Assembly: GCA_045837725.1 (NCBI GenBank)
Contig: JBEWZL010000238.1
Location: 1-64,000 of the forward strand
Direction: 5' to 3'
Origin: Vermamoeba vermiformis
Lineage: Eukaryota; Tubulinea; Echinamoebida
Length of the DNA: 64,000 nucleotides
The translations under genes and the position numbers were made by a program. Below are positions 28,989 to 39,393 of this stretch, in pieces. Under the pieces are notes generated by a model. That model worked only from the letters and a program-made list of their open reading frames with translations, searched no databases and was not told the origin of the DNA. The first letter of the stretch is position 1. Each line of letters starts with the position of its first letter.

Positions 28989-30670
28989 ATGCCCTTGCAC
29001 GTTTTCTTAAAAAAACTTAAGGCAGCTTTCACAGTAATCTGGACTATTATTTTGTATTACTGGTTTTTCTCTTGGAAAGTCTACTTCCAGAAAAAGTCTA
29101 GGGTGAACAAAACCATTCATAAAGTTGGAGTCATTGGTGCAGGGAGCTCCGGTCTAATTACAGCCAAGCTATTACAAGAAAAAGGCTTTCAAGTCACAGT
29201 ATTTGAGTCAACAGATAATGTTGGGGGGTTATGGAATGTTCCCCATTCAAAAGCAGCGATAAATGAGGAGTATCAGTCTCCAGCATGGAGGGGGCTTCAC
29301 TCTAATACCAGCACAATTGTAAGAGCCCCATTATTACTTCTATCTAAACTAACATAAGGTAGTTAACACATTTCCACGGCTTTGCTATTAAATGCAATGA
29401 GTTGACCAATATCCCTGCAAAGAAAATACACCAATATCTTGAAGAGTTTTCTCGAACAAACAATTTAAATATCTTGTTCAACCATAAAGTTACAAGAATT
29501 GAGAAGGAAAATGAGAAATGGGTAGTGCATTGCAAAATTGGATCAGCAGTGAAAAGTGAAGATTTTGATGCAGTTGCTGTCTGCTGTGGAACATCATGGA
29601 AGCCGTTTATCCCTGCAATCCCTGGAATGGATAAATTCACAGGAAAAGTTTGCCATTCAGCTGACTACCAAGATAATGCAGAATTTAAAGATAAGAAATG
29701 TTTAATTGTTGGGCTTGGAACATCTGCATGTGACATTGCTACAGATGTTGCCCAAGTGGCAAAGCAAACAGATGTCTACGCAAAGCAAGGTATGATATAA
29801 TGTTAGATGTTACTGCTTCTAATCATTCATAGCAAGGAGAATGATGCCAGTTGAAGGCCACAACAATGTTCCTACATTAAACTACATGACATTAGCCTCC
29901 TTCTTACAATTTTTGGCCTACCAAAAGTTGTCATTTCTTCCTTACTTCAAGAGAAAGTGCTATTACAATTTTTGGAAAGTGCCTGGAATCGATATTGTGG
30001 AAGGTAAAGAACATTAGCTCACATCTCTGATTGGTTTTAAACTCTTGCTGCAGAAAGAGGATCAGTGCTGTACAGAAAGGAATTCAGGAAACTTGTGGAA
30101 GAAAAAACAATTGCTTTGATTGGGGGTCCATCTATCTCCATCAATAAGAACATAGTTTCTTTCAGTGGGGACAAGGCAAAAGAGTACGATTGCATTATCC
30201 TAGCAACTGGATTCAAACCATACCTGCCATTCATACAATGGGAACTGTTTGAAAACAAATATCTTGACATTTTTAGCTGCAAAGACACATCTTTGTGCTT
30301 TGTTGGAATGACCCAAAAAGTTCCAGGACAATTTTTACATGCTGGTAAGTACTTCATCTTTGCACAAGAGATGCAAACTGACTATTTTTAAAAATAGAAA
30401 TTCAAGCACTCTTAGTAGCTGCTTATTGGTCAAAGAAGATTGCATTGCCAGTTACTGAGAGGTAAAACCCGACTCTCACTTTGCCTATCTAACTAACTTT
30501 TTGCATTTAGAACCAATAGTGTTGGAGAATCTTTCAATTTCATTGGATATTATGAATTAATTGCAGCTCATCTTGGACTTGCACTTCACAACATGAAACT
30601 TAACAAACTCAAAAAATTGTTGTTCTCTACATATGGAATCCATAGATTTTACAAAGACAGCACAGAATAA
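28989..30670 (+). CDS. Flavin-containing monooxygenase
   Basis: Six exons; the first ends at AGC ACA ATT before gtaaga (29319), the second runs from TTA ACA near 29362, and the last ends at 30670. An N-terminal membrane anchor (AFTVIWTIILYYWFFSW) precedes the FAD motif VGVIGAGSSGLITAKLL. ESTDNVGGLW follows, then the NADPH-binding IVGLGTSACDIATDVA and the late ILATGFKPYLPF, corresponding to the family's FATGY. FMO-type enzymes oxygenate nitrogen, sulphur or, as Baeyer-Villiger enzymes, carbonyl carbon. The N-terminal anchor is unusual, because animal FMOs anchor at the C-terminus. It is followed in the same direction by the pyruvyltransferase after 111 bases. Confidence 0.9.
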
Positions 30671-30781
30671 AAATTCATTTGTCCACTCACCAGCTTGCTG
30701 TAGATATTACAGAAACCAACATAAAAAATAAAATATTTTGGAAGGAGCCAAAAGAGTTTATTTATTACATGAGAAACGAAT

Positions 30782-31735
30782 ATGTCAGCATTTTTGGAAA
30801 ACCAAAGAGAGCTCATCCTTCAATTCTTCAAAAAAAACCTGGCCAATGTAAAATATGTTTGCATTCCTGACCCACCCTGTTATGAAAACAAAGGAGATAG
30901 TGCCATCTACCTTGGAGAAATTGCATTATTGGAAAAACTAGGGATAGAGTTAGTTCCATGGGATGATTCAAGAGTACAACTTGTAATGCTAACTGGAGGT
31001 GGAAATTTTGGAGACCTTTGGCCAGATGTTCATTTTGCTAGGAAGATTTTTGTAAAAATTTTAGCAGACAAGCCAATTATTATAGCCCCTCAAACGGTGT
31101 TCTACAGAAACAGCTCCACGCTTGCTGATGATGATTCATGGCTGAGCAAGACCCTTAATTCTGGTTTTCTTTTCTGTGTTAGAGATGAACGTTCCTTCTC
31201 AGAAAGTAAAAAATTCTCATGTGCCAGTGCACACTTGTTACCTGATATGGCCTTTATGCTGGATCTCCCAAAGAGTCTAACCCCACCACTTTATGATGTC
31301 ATAGTTCTAGCACGCACTGATTTGGAACGAACTAATGCTGGCCTGTGGGAGAGCAAAGAAAACCTTTCTCAAAAATTTAATGAACATGGAATTTCATATT
31401 TCATCACTGATTGGAGAGAACCGACAACTGATGAGCCATGTTCTGGACAAGATATCTTTCTTAATCCAGCGAAAATTGTTGAACAAACAAAACGGTTGGC
31501 CAAGCACAGGGTGGAACATGCAACTGCACTGCTATCAAAAGGCAAAATTGTTTTAACAGACAGACTTCATGGCCATATACTGGCAACATTATTAGGCAAA
31601 AAGAATATTGTTTTAGATAACAGCTATGGTAAGGTCTCTGCTTATATCCAAAAATGGACCTGCTCCAGTGAGGAAGTTCGGTTGGTCACCTCTGTTGAAG
31701 AAGCTGTTTCTGAAGTAGTGAAAGAATTGATGTAA
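30782..31735 (+). CDS. Polysaccharide pyruvyltransferase family protein
   Basis: Intronless, 317 residues. Family features: NKGDSAIYLGEIALLEKLG near the start, LTGGGNFGDLWPD, KPIIIAPQTVFYRNS, FCVRDERSFSE and, near the C-terminus, KIVLTDRLHGHILATLLGK. The DRLHG motif is characteristic. Members transfer a pyruvate ketal from phosphoenolpyruvate to a terminal sugar, usually galactose or mannose. In eukaryotes such enzymes are uncommon (fission yeast Pvg1 is one known case), while bacteria use them on exopolysaccharides. No signal anchor is seen. A pyruvylated, negatively charged sugar on the product is the inference. A second open frame (30679-30870) overlaps its start but lacks an ATG. Confidence 0.92.
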   Translation: MSAFLENQRELILQFFKKNLANVKYVCIPDPPCYENKGDSAIYLGEIALLEKLGIELVPWDDSRVQLVMLTGGGNFGDLWPDVHFARKIFVKILADKPIIIAPQTVFYRNSSTLADDDSWLSKTLNSGFLFCVRDERSFSESKKFSCASAHLLPDMAFMLDLPKSLTPPLYDVIVLARTDLERTNAGLWESKENLSQKFNEHGISYFITDWREPTTDEPCSGQDIFLNPAKIVEQTKRLAKHRVEHATALLSKGKIVLTDRLHGHILATLLGKKNIVLDNSYGKVSAYIQKWTCSSEEVRLVTSVEEAVSEVVKELM

Positions 31736-33639
31736 ATGACATGGGAAATTAAACCACAATATACCACTGATGATTAATAAACACAAGCAAAGTTAACCTA
31801 AAAGAAAATTGCTCATTTTTTGAAAAATCCAATTGCGAGCATTTATAGTGCACCAATATGACAAGAACAGTGATCTCACAATCACCCTGTGATTTTAAAT
31901 TTTTACCACACGGAGACTTCATGCAATGAACCAAAATTTTGCAGTTAAAGTTAACTATGAAGACTATATTTTAATTAGTTATTTTAGTTTTATATTTTTA
32001 ATTAAATTAAGTTTTATTATTATTAATTAGTTTTTTTGACCTGTTTCATGAAAAAAATAGGTTCACAAAAAAAAAAACCAAAGAGCTGGCAATTCATTTA
32101 GGTGAGCCGTAAATTGAGACAAGTGCCAACCAACTAACATTGAGGATGTGAATCAAATTTGAGGGACTTGGTGATATGTTGCACCATTAGATCATTGTTG
32201 GGCAATAATTAACAATGTGCACGTAATTTTTGCTCACCTACGCTCTATGTTGTTGTGTGGCCACATGTCTTGCATAAGGTGGGAATACAACAGTTGAAAG
32301 GTTACCAGACTCAACACAGGACTAATCTGCAACATGACATCTCCTCCATGGGATAGTGTTTGCAAGTGATGATTGCCATAAGACAGGCACAAGTATCTTG
32401 CATTTATTAACCAAATACAAGAAAAAATTAAGTAATTGACTCCTGTGTATTTGGCACACCAATATATCTAATGTGATGGGTGTGAGGGTTGATGTGCTGA
32501 TCTTAAATCTTGCAATTGGAATTTCCATTTCTTATTGTTCCACACTTAAATACACTTCAATTAACTTCATTCTGGCCTGTTGTTGCTTGCATTACTCTGC
32601 AACTACAGCATCTCAGCTAATGATGCTTGTGTTATGCAGTGATTGAAGCGGACATGACCTGGATGTAGTGAGGAGGACCAATTCAAGCATCCACAGATTG
32701 CTAGCAGTTTGTCTGGGGTTGGTGGGGCCTTTGGCATAGGTCCATATTGCTGATAATGACACCTGCCATAGTGCTTGACATGAGGTGCTTGTCCACTTGA
32801 GTGGTCAGCAAAAAGATCAATCTTGTAACACTTTCACACAGAAGGTAAAACAACATTAATAGCTGTAGGTCAATATACATATTAATTTCGTGCTTAATAC
32901 TACCCTCCACTAACAGCAGGACCAATTATAGTAATTTATTTAGATATAGATGTCAAAGATGTAGTTGTAACCATATATAAATTGGTAATAATTCATACTT
33001 TTAAGTTTTTAACAGTATTTGTACTAATAAATTTAACGTTTCAGATTGCGGATCGAATTCGTGCAGACTTGCTCCCATATATTCGTAAGTACTACTACTG
33101 CAGTATTTGGTGAAAAATAAAATATAGTAATGCATTTAAGGCATTAACAATACTAACTATAATTTTCTAATGCCTTAAATGCTCAGAATCTTCGCCGCTC
33201 AGCACTTCTAAAAATGCCGACCTTTTACACCACAGTGATGACTACACAAGTCGTTCTTTTTCCCTTTCATTCTTTGTTTCGTTCTTGATTTAACAAGCGC
33301 CGCATCTCTTGTTGGTTGTGGCAGTTTGGCGGTTATTCAGTAATTGTTACAAATTGTTTATGAAAGTCATTTTTAATCATTAAGGAGCAATAATATTGAT
33401 ACGACGTAACCCAGTGCGCAATCAAGAGCCGCCTGTTGTGCAATAAAAAATGAATGGTAGTATTATGGACTCATTTGGGAGTTATACGAGCAATTACCCT
33501 TGTAGACGGCAAATTTGACCGTGCAGTACTCTGATTGTTTGATTTTCGTGCGGTTATAATAAATGTATCTTTACTGCTCTCCATCGACCATCACGAGGCA
33601 CGTACTCCGAATTTTGTTTTATAAACGTAAAGTTAAGTA
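31736..33639. other. AT-rich spacer at the right edge of the cluster
   Basis: About 1.9 kb without a convincing gene. It contains one short copy of the GACCTGTTTCATGAAAAAA motif (near 32040) that is also part of the larger repeats at 33.7 and 46.9 kb. At 33133-33182 a near-perfect inverted repeat, CATTTAAGGCATTA and TAATGCCTTAAATG, encloses a 20-odd-base loop; this could be a hairpin or a very short mobile element. No RNA gene was recognised. Confidence 0.5.
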
Positions 33640-34560
33640 AAAACAAAAAATTACTTGTTGATTTACGTAATGTTACGCACGTTACTTAATCCAGGAGTTA
33701 TATTATATAAAACTACTGCTTTAAAGTAAAAAGTTAAGTAACGCCAAATTCGGCAGTTTTTGACCAAAGTTTGACCTGTTTCACGAAAAAATCGACTTCA
33801 TGAAGAAAAAGCACCATTTTTTTCGGTCAACTCACTCCACGGTACCGTACATTGCTACACCAACCTTTTGCCATAGTACATTGTGTTGCACATTCGCAAG
33901 CGTCATCTTTTTGTACACCTTGAGTACGCAATAATGACGCCGAGAAGTGGTCAATAAGAGCAATACAAAGCGATCAAGACCGATTTTGCTGGATAAAATC
34001 GTTTTACAAGCATATACCGCAAATTATTGACCAATGTTGTGTTCAATACACATTAATATCATGGTATTAAAGCGTGGTGATGTTTGCCAAAGGAAGGGTA
34101 AATAAAGGATCCGAGTAAGCAAAAGGATCAACGGAGTTGCCTTCATGAGACGCCGCTTTAAGCTCAATTAATTACATGACGTTAAATGTACGCACAACTG
34201 CGAGCAGCCAAGCAAGAACAAAGGAGTTCTATTTATAGGAATTGCGGATCTCCGTACATATTTCTCTGTTCGAACTGAAAGCGAGAGCATGCTTTTATAT
34301 AACCTAAGGAACTTACTATGACTCCTCTTTACCAACAATACGATTTTTTATTCAAGGGTTTTTTATTCAACTTAAGCATTTTGTTCTTTAATTAATGCAT
34401 CTACGCCAACGAATGGTATGAAATCCGATACTACTTACCGCAGAGCATCGTCGAGTACGAACTAATGGCAAATAGGTGCGCAACAAGTTTTGTTTAGTTT
34501 TGCCGAGCAACGTGAATTGCTCCTGAGTTTGTACCAATACAACGGACTCGTTATGTGATT
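33640..34560 (+). repeat. Dispersed repeat of about 0.9 kb, copy A
   Basis: Long stretches match 46590-47710 in the same orientation with few differences: ACGCCAAATTCGGCAG, TTTGACCTGTTTCACGAAAA, GTACACCTTGAGTACG, and an almost identical block around 34165-34335 (GCGAGCAGCCAAGCAAGAAC, then TATAGGAATTGCGGATCTCC). It has no coding capacity. A TATA-like sequence and conserved interior would suit a solo terminal repeat or a non-autonomous element, but its ends are unclear and no family is assigned. Confidence 0.7.
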
Positions 34561-35688
34561 CTGAATGTTTTCTGGGTTTGGGAAATATTTGGGAACGAAT
34601 CCAGACTTCATGAACCAAACTTGTTTCCAAGCCGAAACCTTTTTTCATAGAGAACATCCGCAATACCACACATCTAAGTGAAAACAGAGAGAATCTGATC
34701 GTGCACCCAATCCCAATGCTTACCGAACTGTTATGAATTGGCTAAGTAACATTGAAATGCGACCACTGCATCCGACAACTGTTAACGTACACGAACCCAG
34801 TACAAGGTGTGAAGAGTGTGATTTACTTATTGAAGTTCAACGTATTCCGAATGTTTTCGGAGTTTAAACGATTCCGAATTGCTACTTTCATGAAGCAAAA
34901 CTGTAATTATTGTTATCGGCCTTGTACAAGGCCATCGAGCGTTTTACTACACAGTGCACTATGTACCCAACATGCTCGATACTGTCAAGACCGGCTATAA
35001 TAGGGCTCCTAAGGGTTAGCTTAATCCTGGATTAGGGTCTGAAATCGAAAATAAAAAAAAAAGGAGTTTCAAATTCGACTTTCATTAATGCTATTATCCG
35101 TGACACCATTTAACACCCTACAAGATCGTCGCCGAGCGATGAGGAAACCAATCGCGAGCCAAGACCAATCTGATCGGCATTTTTGGTACAGGGATCATTT
35201 CGCCCGAAAACATTGGTGTTTCCTTGCTCGAATGCATTATTCGCAATGCATGCATTATTTTAAACAAACGGTTCTCGCTCAGTTAGAGACTACGTCCATT
35301 CAATATCTATTAGTGTTTAATAAGAGCAGATCTCGTTGACAATATAATACAATTTGAACAACTTGAATACGTATTCCCGCCGTCAGTACTCGACGTTCTC
35401 TTCAATGGAGAACCAGTACTTACCATGCAGACCCAATGATGGGCGGTGTTGCGCGCGAGTCTCAAAATAGACTTTGTAATCGCTACTACTACGTGAGCTG
35501 TCGTGCTTCTTGGTGGCCAGGCTTAGTTTCTGATTAGGAGTCAGGAGTCAGGAGGACCGATTGCCAATTTAGGTAACAACGACTTTTACCTGCCACGTGC
35601 CTTTGAGTCTCACGAATAACAATGCCGTGAGTAGGGAATGCTATTTATAAATTACCCACAGTATGGTCATGCAAAACTACCAACTTTA
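34561..35688. other. Spacer, no gene seen
   Basis: About 1.1 kb between the repeat and the cyclophilin gene. Short open frames occur (34388-34669 minus, 34752-35000 plus, 35088-35339 plus), but none shows family motifs or clean splice context. I see nothing else to annotate. Confidence 0.5.
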
Positions 35689-36318
35689 CTAATATACACT
35701 TGCACGAACAATACGCAAATCTTCGCTGGGTCTGTCACTCTTGTCAGTGGTCACTTTGCCCATCAAATACAAGATGCGCATGCCCGAAGACACGCGGCCA
35801 AATATTGAGTGCTTGCCGTCGAGCCACGGACACGGCGCGAGTGTCAAAAAGAACTGGCTGCCGTTAGTTTTGGTACCGACGCCACTGTTTGCCATCGATA
35901 ATATGCCCGCCCCTGTGTGCTTCAACTCGCGGGTGATTTCGTCTTCGAATCCTTTGCCGTAAATAGACTCGCCGCCTCGTCCTGTGCCTGTTGGATCACC
36001 ACCTTGCACGATAAAGTCCTGTGAAAAAGCAAAGAAAAAGAATTAATTAATGCAAAGTAAATTATTACAGTACTTATAATACTGATGTCCGCTAATAAAG
36101 GGTAAAGCGAACCAACAACCAAATAATTAGCTAAACATAATTTTTTATTTTCATTAACATACCTTAATTAGCCTATGGAACACTGTATTATCGTAATATC
36201 CTCGCTTGGCTAGCTCATAAAAATTTTTGCACGTCTTTGGGGCGTGATCCCAATACAACTCGAGTGTGATCGGACCGTACGTAGTTTCTAATAGCACTGC
36301 GCCCTTATTCTGAGACAT
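35689..36318 (-). CDS. PPIL1: Peptidyl-prolyl isomerase, PPIL1-type cyclophilin
   Basis: Two exons (36163-36318, 35689-36018) join in frame to 161 residues. The protein starts [21 protein letters not shown], then has [20 protein letters not shown] with the catalytic Arg, [20 protein letters not shown] and IFGRVSSGM. The single-domain size and opening (target stated as short, about 160-166 residues, starting V-x-L-E-T-x-x-G) match PPIL1, a spliceosome-associated cyclophilin of the activated B and C complexes. All active-site residues seen in PPIL1 (R, F, Q, W, H) are present. It is transcribed divergently from the small bL36m gene. Confidence 0.95.
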
Positions 36319-36463
36319 ACTATTATATATTCCAGAAGAAATAATAATTAACCGCCTTGTGTGGCCGTGTCAAACAAAAAGTAATAGAATAAATTTGTTT
36401 TTTTCACCATCAAACCTAGCCGCGTCAACCACACGTTCCAATTTATAGGCTAAGGCAAAGAAA

Positions 36464-36637
36464 ATGTTCTTCACTACTTTTTTGCAAATGAAATACCGTT
36501 CAGCACTGAAGCTGATGTGCATCGGATGCAGATTTGTTAAAAGAGGCAAATATTCTTATGTAAAATGCTTGTCGCATGCCAATCACAAACAGAAGCAGAT
36601 TGCGACTTTTAAAAAGAAGAGTGGCAAATATAGATAA
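36464..36637 (+). CDS. Mitochondrial ribosomal protein bL36m
   Basis: A 57-residue ORF from ATG 36464. After a short leader (MFFTTFLQ) it reads MKYRSALKLMCIGCRFVKRG and KYSYVKCLSHANHKQKQ, matching bL36: M-K-x-R-x-x-x-K, then C-x2-C, a third Cys 12 residues on, and a zinc-ligand His before K-Q-x-Q. bL36 is the small zinc-ribbon protein of bacterial-type large ribosomal subunits, so this should be the mitochondrial version. A basic tail (FKKKSGKYR) follows. If the second methionine were used, the protein would be 49 residues. The 145 bases to the cyclophilin start are a divergent promoter. Confidence 0.88.
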   Translation: MFFTTFLQMKYRSALKLMCIGCRFVKRGKYSYVKCLSHANHKQKQIATFKKKSGKYR

Positions 36638-36958
36638 GCGAGAAAATTAAATAATGAATTCAACAGCAATATTTTAAATGTAAGTAATTCAACTCTAAAT
36701 TATTCGTTGCTTATTTATTTGTTTGTTGTATGGAAGTGAATATTAATCGATTTTTTTTTTGCTATGACTAGACAGATGTGCCAATGAAACCAATTTTGTT
36801 AATACGCGCTAAATAAACATATCTATGTATAATTACTTGGTATTCCGTTATTAATGGTAACAACTTAATGTTCACGCGACGGGGCAGACTCGATTCGTGC
36901 GAGCGTTTTTCAACACTATTTTAAACAAACGAATCCAAACAACACACCATTATTCATT

Positions 36959-37820
36959 ATGGCAAATCACGGCCCCGTTTACGGTATGCACTGCTTGCAA
37001 TATCAGTATCATGTGCTTTATACACGCTGCTTTCTTCTTTGTTTGTCAAAGATACTGCACAGATGAAATATCTCGCGTAAACTACTTATGAATAATTCTG
37101 ATAATTATAACAAATATTAGGCTTGGACGCTGACTTGGAAAAGAAGCGCGCGGCAGGTTACAACAAGACTTTGGAGCAACAAGCTCAGAGATGGATCGAA
37201 GCTGTCGTTGGCGAGAAATTCCCCTCCGACTTCCACACCTCACTCAAGGACGGTCTTATTTTGTGCAAGTACGTCAGTTAATTTTATTGTCATTTACAAT
37301 TTATTTTGAATTTAATATGAGATTTACTCTGACGTGTTCGGTTAAAAATACCTTCTAATATATGCCACTAGACTTGCCAATAAGTTACGTCCAGGTAGTG
37401 TACCTCAAGTCGGCACTCAAAAGGCTCCGTTCATTCAGATGGTAGGCGTTTCAAAGATATTCAACTCAGTTAGTTAACTCACCCCGCTAATGCCAGGAAA
37501 ACATTGGTCGCTTCTTGAAGGCAGTGAGTGCTTATGGATTGCCCGCGACTGATCAATTTATGTGAGTATTTCGTTGCAGTGTTTTTCTCTGGTTCAATTT
37601 TGACGCCGCTAATGACTAGGACTGTGGACTTGTTCGAAGCGAAGAACATGAATCAAGTAAGCACGGTTACTATATGAACACTGTTGCACAATTGTATTAA
37701 TACTCGCGGTAGGTCGTTCAATGCATCCACGCCTTGGGTCGCTTGGCCAAGAAGAACGGCTTCACTGGCCCTCAACTCGAAACTGAAGTCGCAAAAGGTC
37801 AAGTGGATCCCTACAAATAA
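36959..37820 (+). CDS. Transgelin / single calponin-homology protein
   Basis: Six exons (36959-36983, 37121-37268, 37372-37441, 37497-37561, 37620-37656, 37713-37820) give 150 residues. The calponin-homology domain runs almost the full length: EQQAQRWIEAVVGEKFPSDF, LKDGLILCKLANKLRPGSV, FIQMENIGRFLKAVSAYGL, DLFEAKNMNQVVQCIHALGR. This matches the transgelin/SM22 and fungal Scp1 class of actin-bundling proteins. The C-terminal calponin-like repeat of animal transgelins is missing; the protein ends GQVDPYK. Six exons in 860 bases, with introns of 51-137 bases, show the genome's intron habit well. Confidence 0.95.
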
Positions 37821-38101
37821 TTTGTGTGCTGCTTATTGTTGGGCCAGCATTGTGTATTGTTAGTAGCCTTGTTCTGAACCCTTATTAATAAAATACATGC
37901 GCTACACCTGATCGTCTGCAAGCCCTATTACATAAAACAGCATTTAATATGACCCATTAATTATTATGCGTGGTACCTTATGCGTAGTATGGTTGACAAG
38001 TGGCATTTGACGACGCTTTTTTCAATTACATTGTTGTTAACTCACCGATCTTGGCACCCAAACTTGATCGTTACTATCGAATTATAATTTGTCGCCTTAA
38101 T

Positions 38102-39200
38102 ATGTTACGAAACACCGTTAAGTTGTACCGTGTTGTGTCGCGATCCGCTCGATCCATTCAGCCGCAATGCAAACAAGTGCAGTCCATATTCCACAAAAAT
38201 TCTAGCAAAATTAGCGACGTTATTAAAGTAAGTTACGCGGTATTCGAATTGCCTGATCCAACAAAATTAATAATTAATTATTATTTTCATGAAGAAATCA
38301 GCCTATTTTTCACACAGAACGTTATTCACAAAGGAAGACAAGTCACCAAATTTATTAAGCGAAGAAGAGAAAAAACAATTCGAATCTGACTTTCACTCCA
38401 CCCCAAACGACGATTTAATTGAAAATGAACTGCAAGATGGACCTGCTGACATAGCCTTATCGCGAGGAAAAGAGTTTGGTACGTCGTCGCATAGTTTGAA
38501 GTCAGCCAGGGCTCATTTTTGATTGCAGAGGAGAACGGTCGCTTGGATGAGGCCTTGAAAGAATATTTGTTCGCGGTTAGTGTCGACCCCGAGAATATCG
38601 TCACACACTACACGACTGGCGTGCTGTACTTCAAACGGCGTAATTATCAAGAGGCGTTCAACCACTTCAAACGAGGCAAGTCCCTTTGCCCTGCAGCTGC
38701 CTTACTAACACATCCAGTCCAGCGTGCGAGATCAATCCGAGAGTCGTAGAAGTGCACAACAACCTCGGTCAATGCGCGGTCAAACTCAATCGCATGTCCG
38801 AAGCAGTCGAGTACATGCAACAGGCCGTCAAACTCTCCCCGAGCAATGTAGTAGGTACGTCACATCGCTGGTCTGAGTGGTGCTGAGTGGTGACTCATCG
38901 GTCTGAACAGCACATCTCAACCTCGCCAATGCGTACAATGCGCTCAAGAAGTACGGCCTGGCCAACAAACACTTCGTCAAAGCGATCGAGCTGAGTCCCA
39001 AAGAGCCCGTATCGCTCTTCACCTACGCCCAGTCACTGCGCGAACAAGAGAAGTACGAGCGCGCCATTGCGTTCTACAAACTCGCAGCCAAATACAGTCC
39101 CAAAGAGGCGGAGGAAATTGGTCAGTTAATTGAGCTCTGTTTCAAACAGATGACCAGTCAAATGGGCATTCCAAATAAGGACGAACAGGCTGCCAAATAA
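38102..39200 (+). CDS. TPR-repeat protein, probably mitochondrial
   Basis: Five exons (38102-38227, 38295-38478, 38529-38675, 38723-38854, 38911-39200) give 292 residues. The Arg-rich, acid-free N-terminus (MLRNTVKLYRVVSRSARS) looks like a mitochondrial targeting sequence. From about residue 110 there are four to five tetratricopeptide repeats, for example GRLDEALKEYLFAVSVDPEN, VEVHNNLGQCAVKLNRMSEA and EKYERAIAFYKLAAKYSPK. The family beyond TPR is not recognisable. The third intron begins with GC (donor GCAAGT at 38676) rather than GT; frame and protein continuity support this non-canonical junction. Confidence 0.85.
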
Positions 39201-39393
39201 TGCGCGTGTTCTCAAAGAAATGCAAATAAATCAATTCATGCCGAGTTCTTTCAAATAGTATCGCAGCTATTTGCGCTTTATTTTGACGGCACTTTTTTTC
39301 TTTGGTTTCTCCGCGTCACTCTTTCTGTCTCTCGTTGCAGCATTGATTCTATAACCAACAGTAAGTCATGCAGAATAGTCGCGAACAATACAC

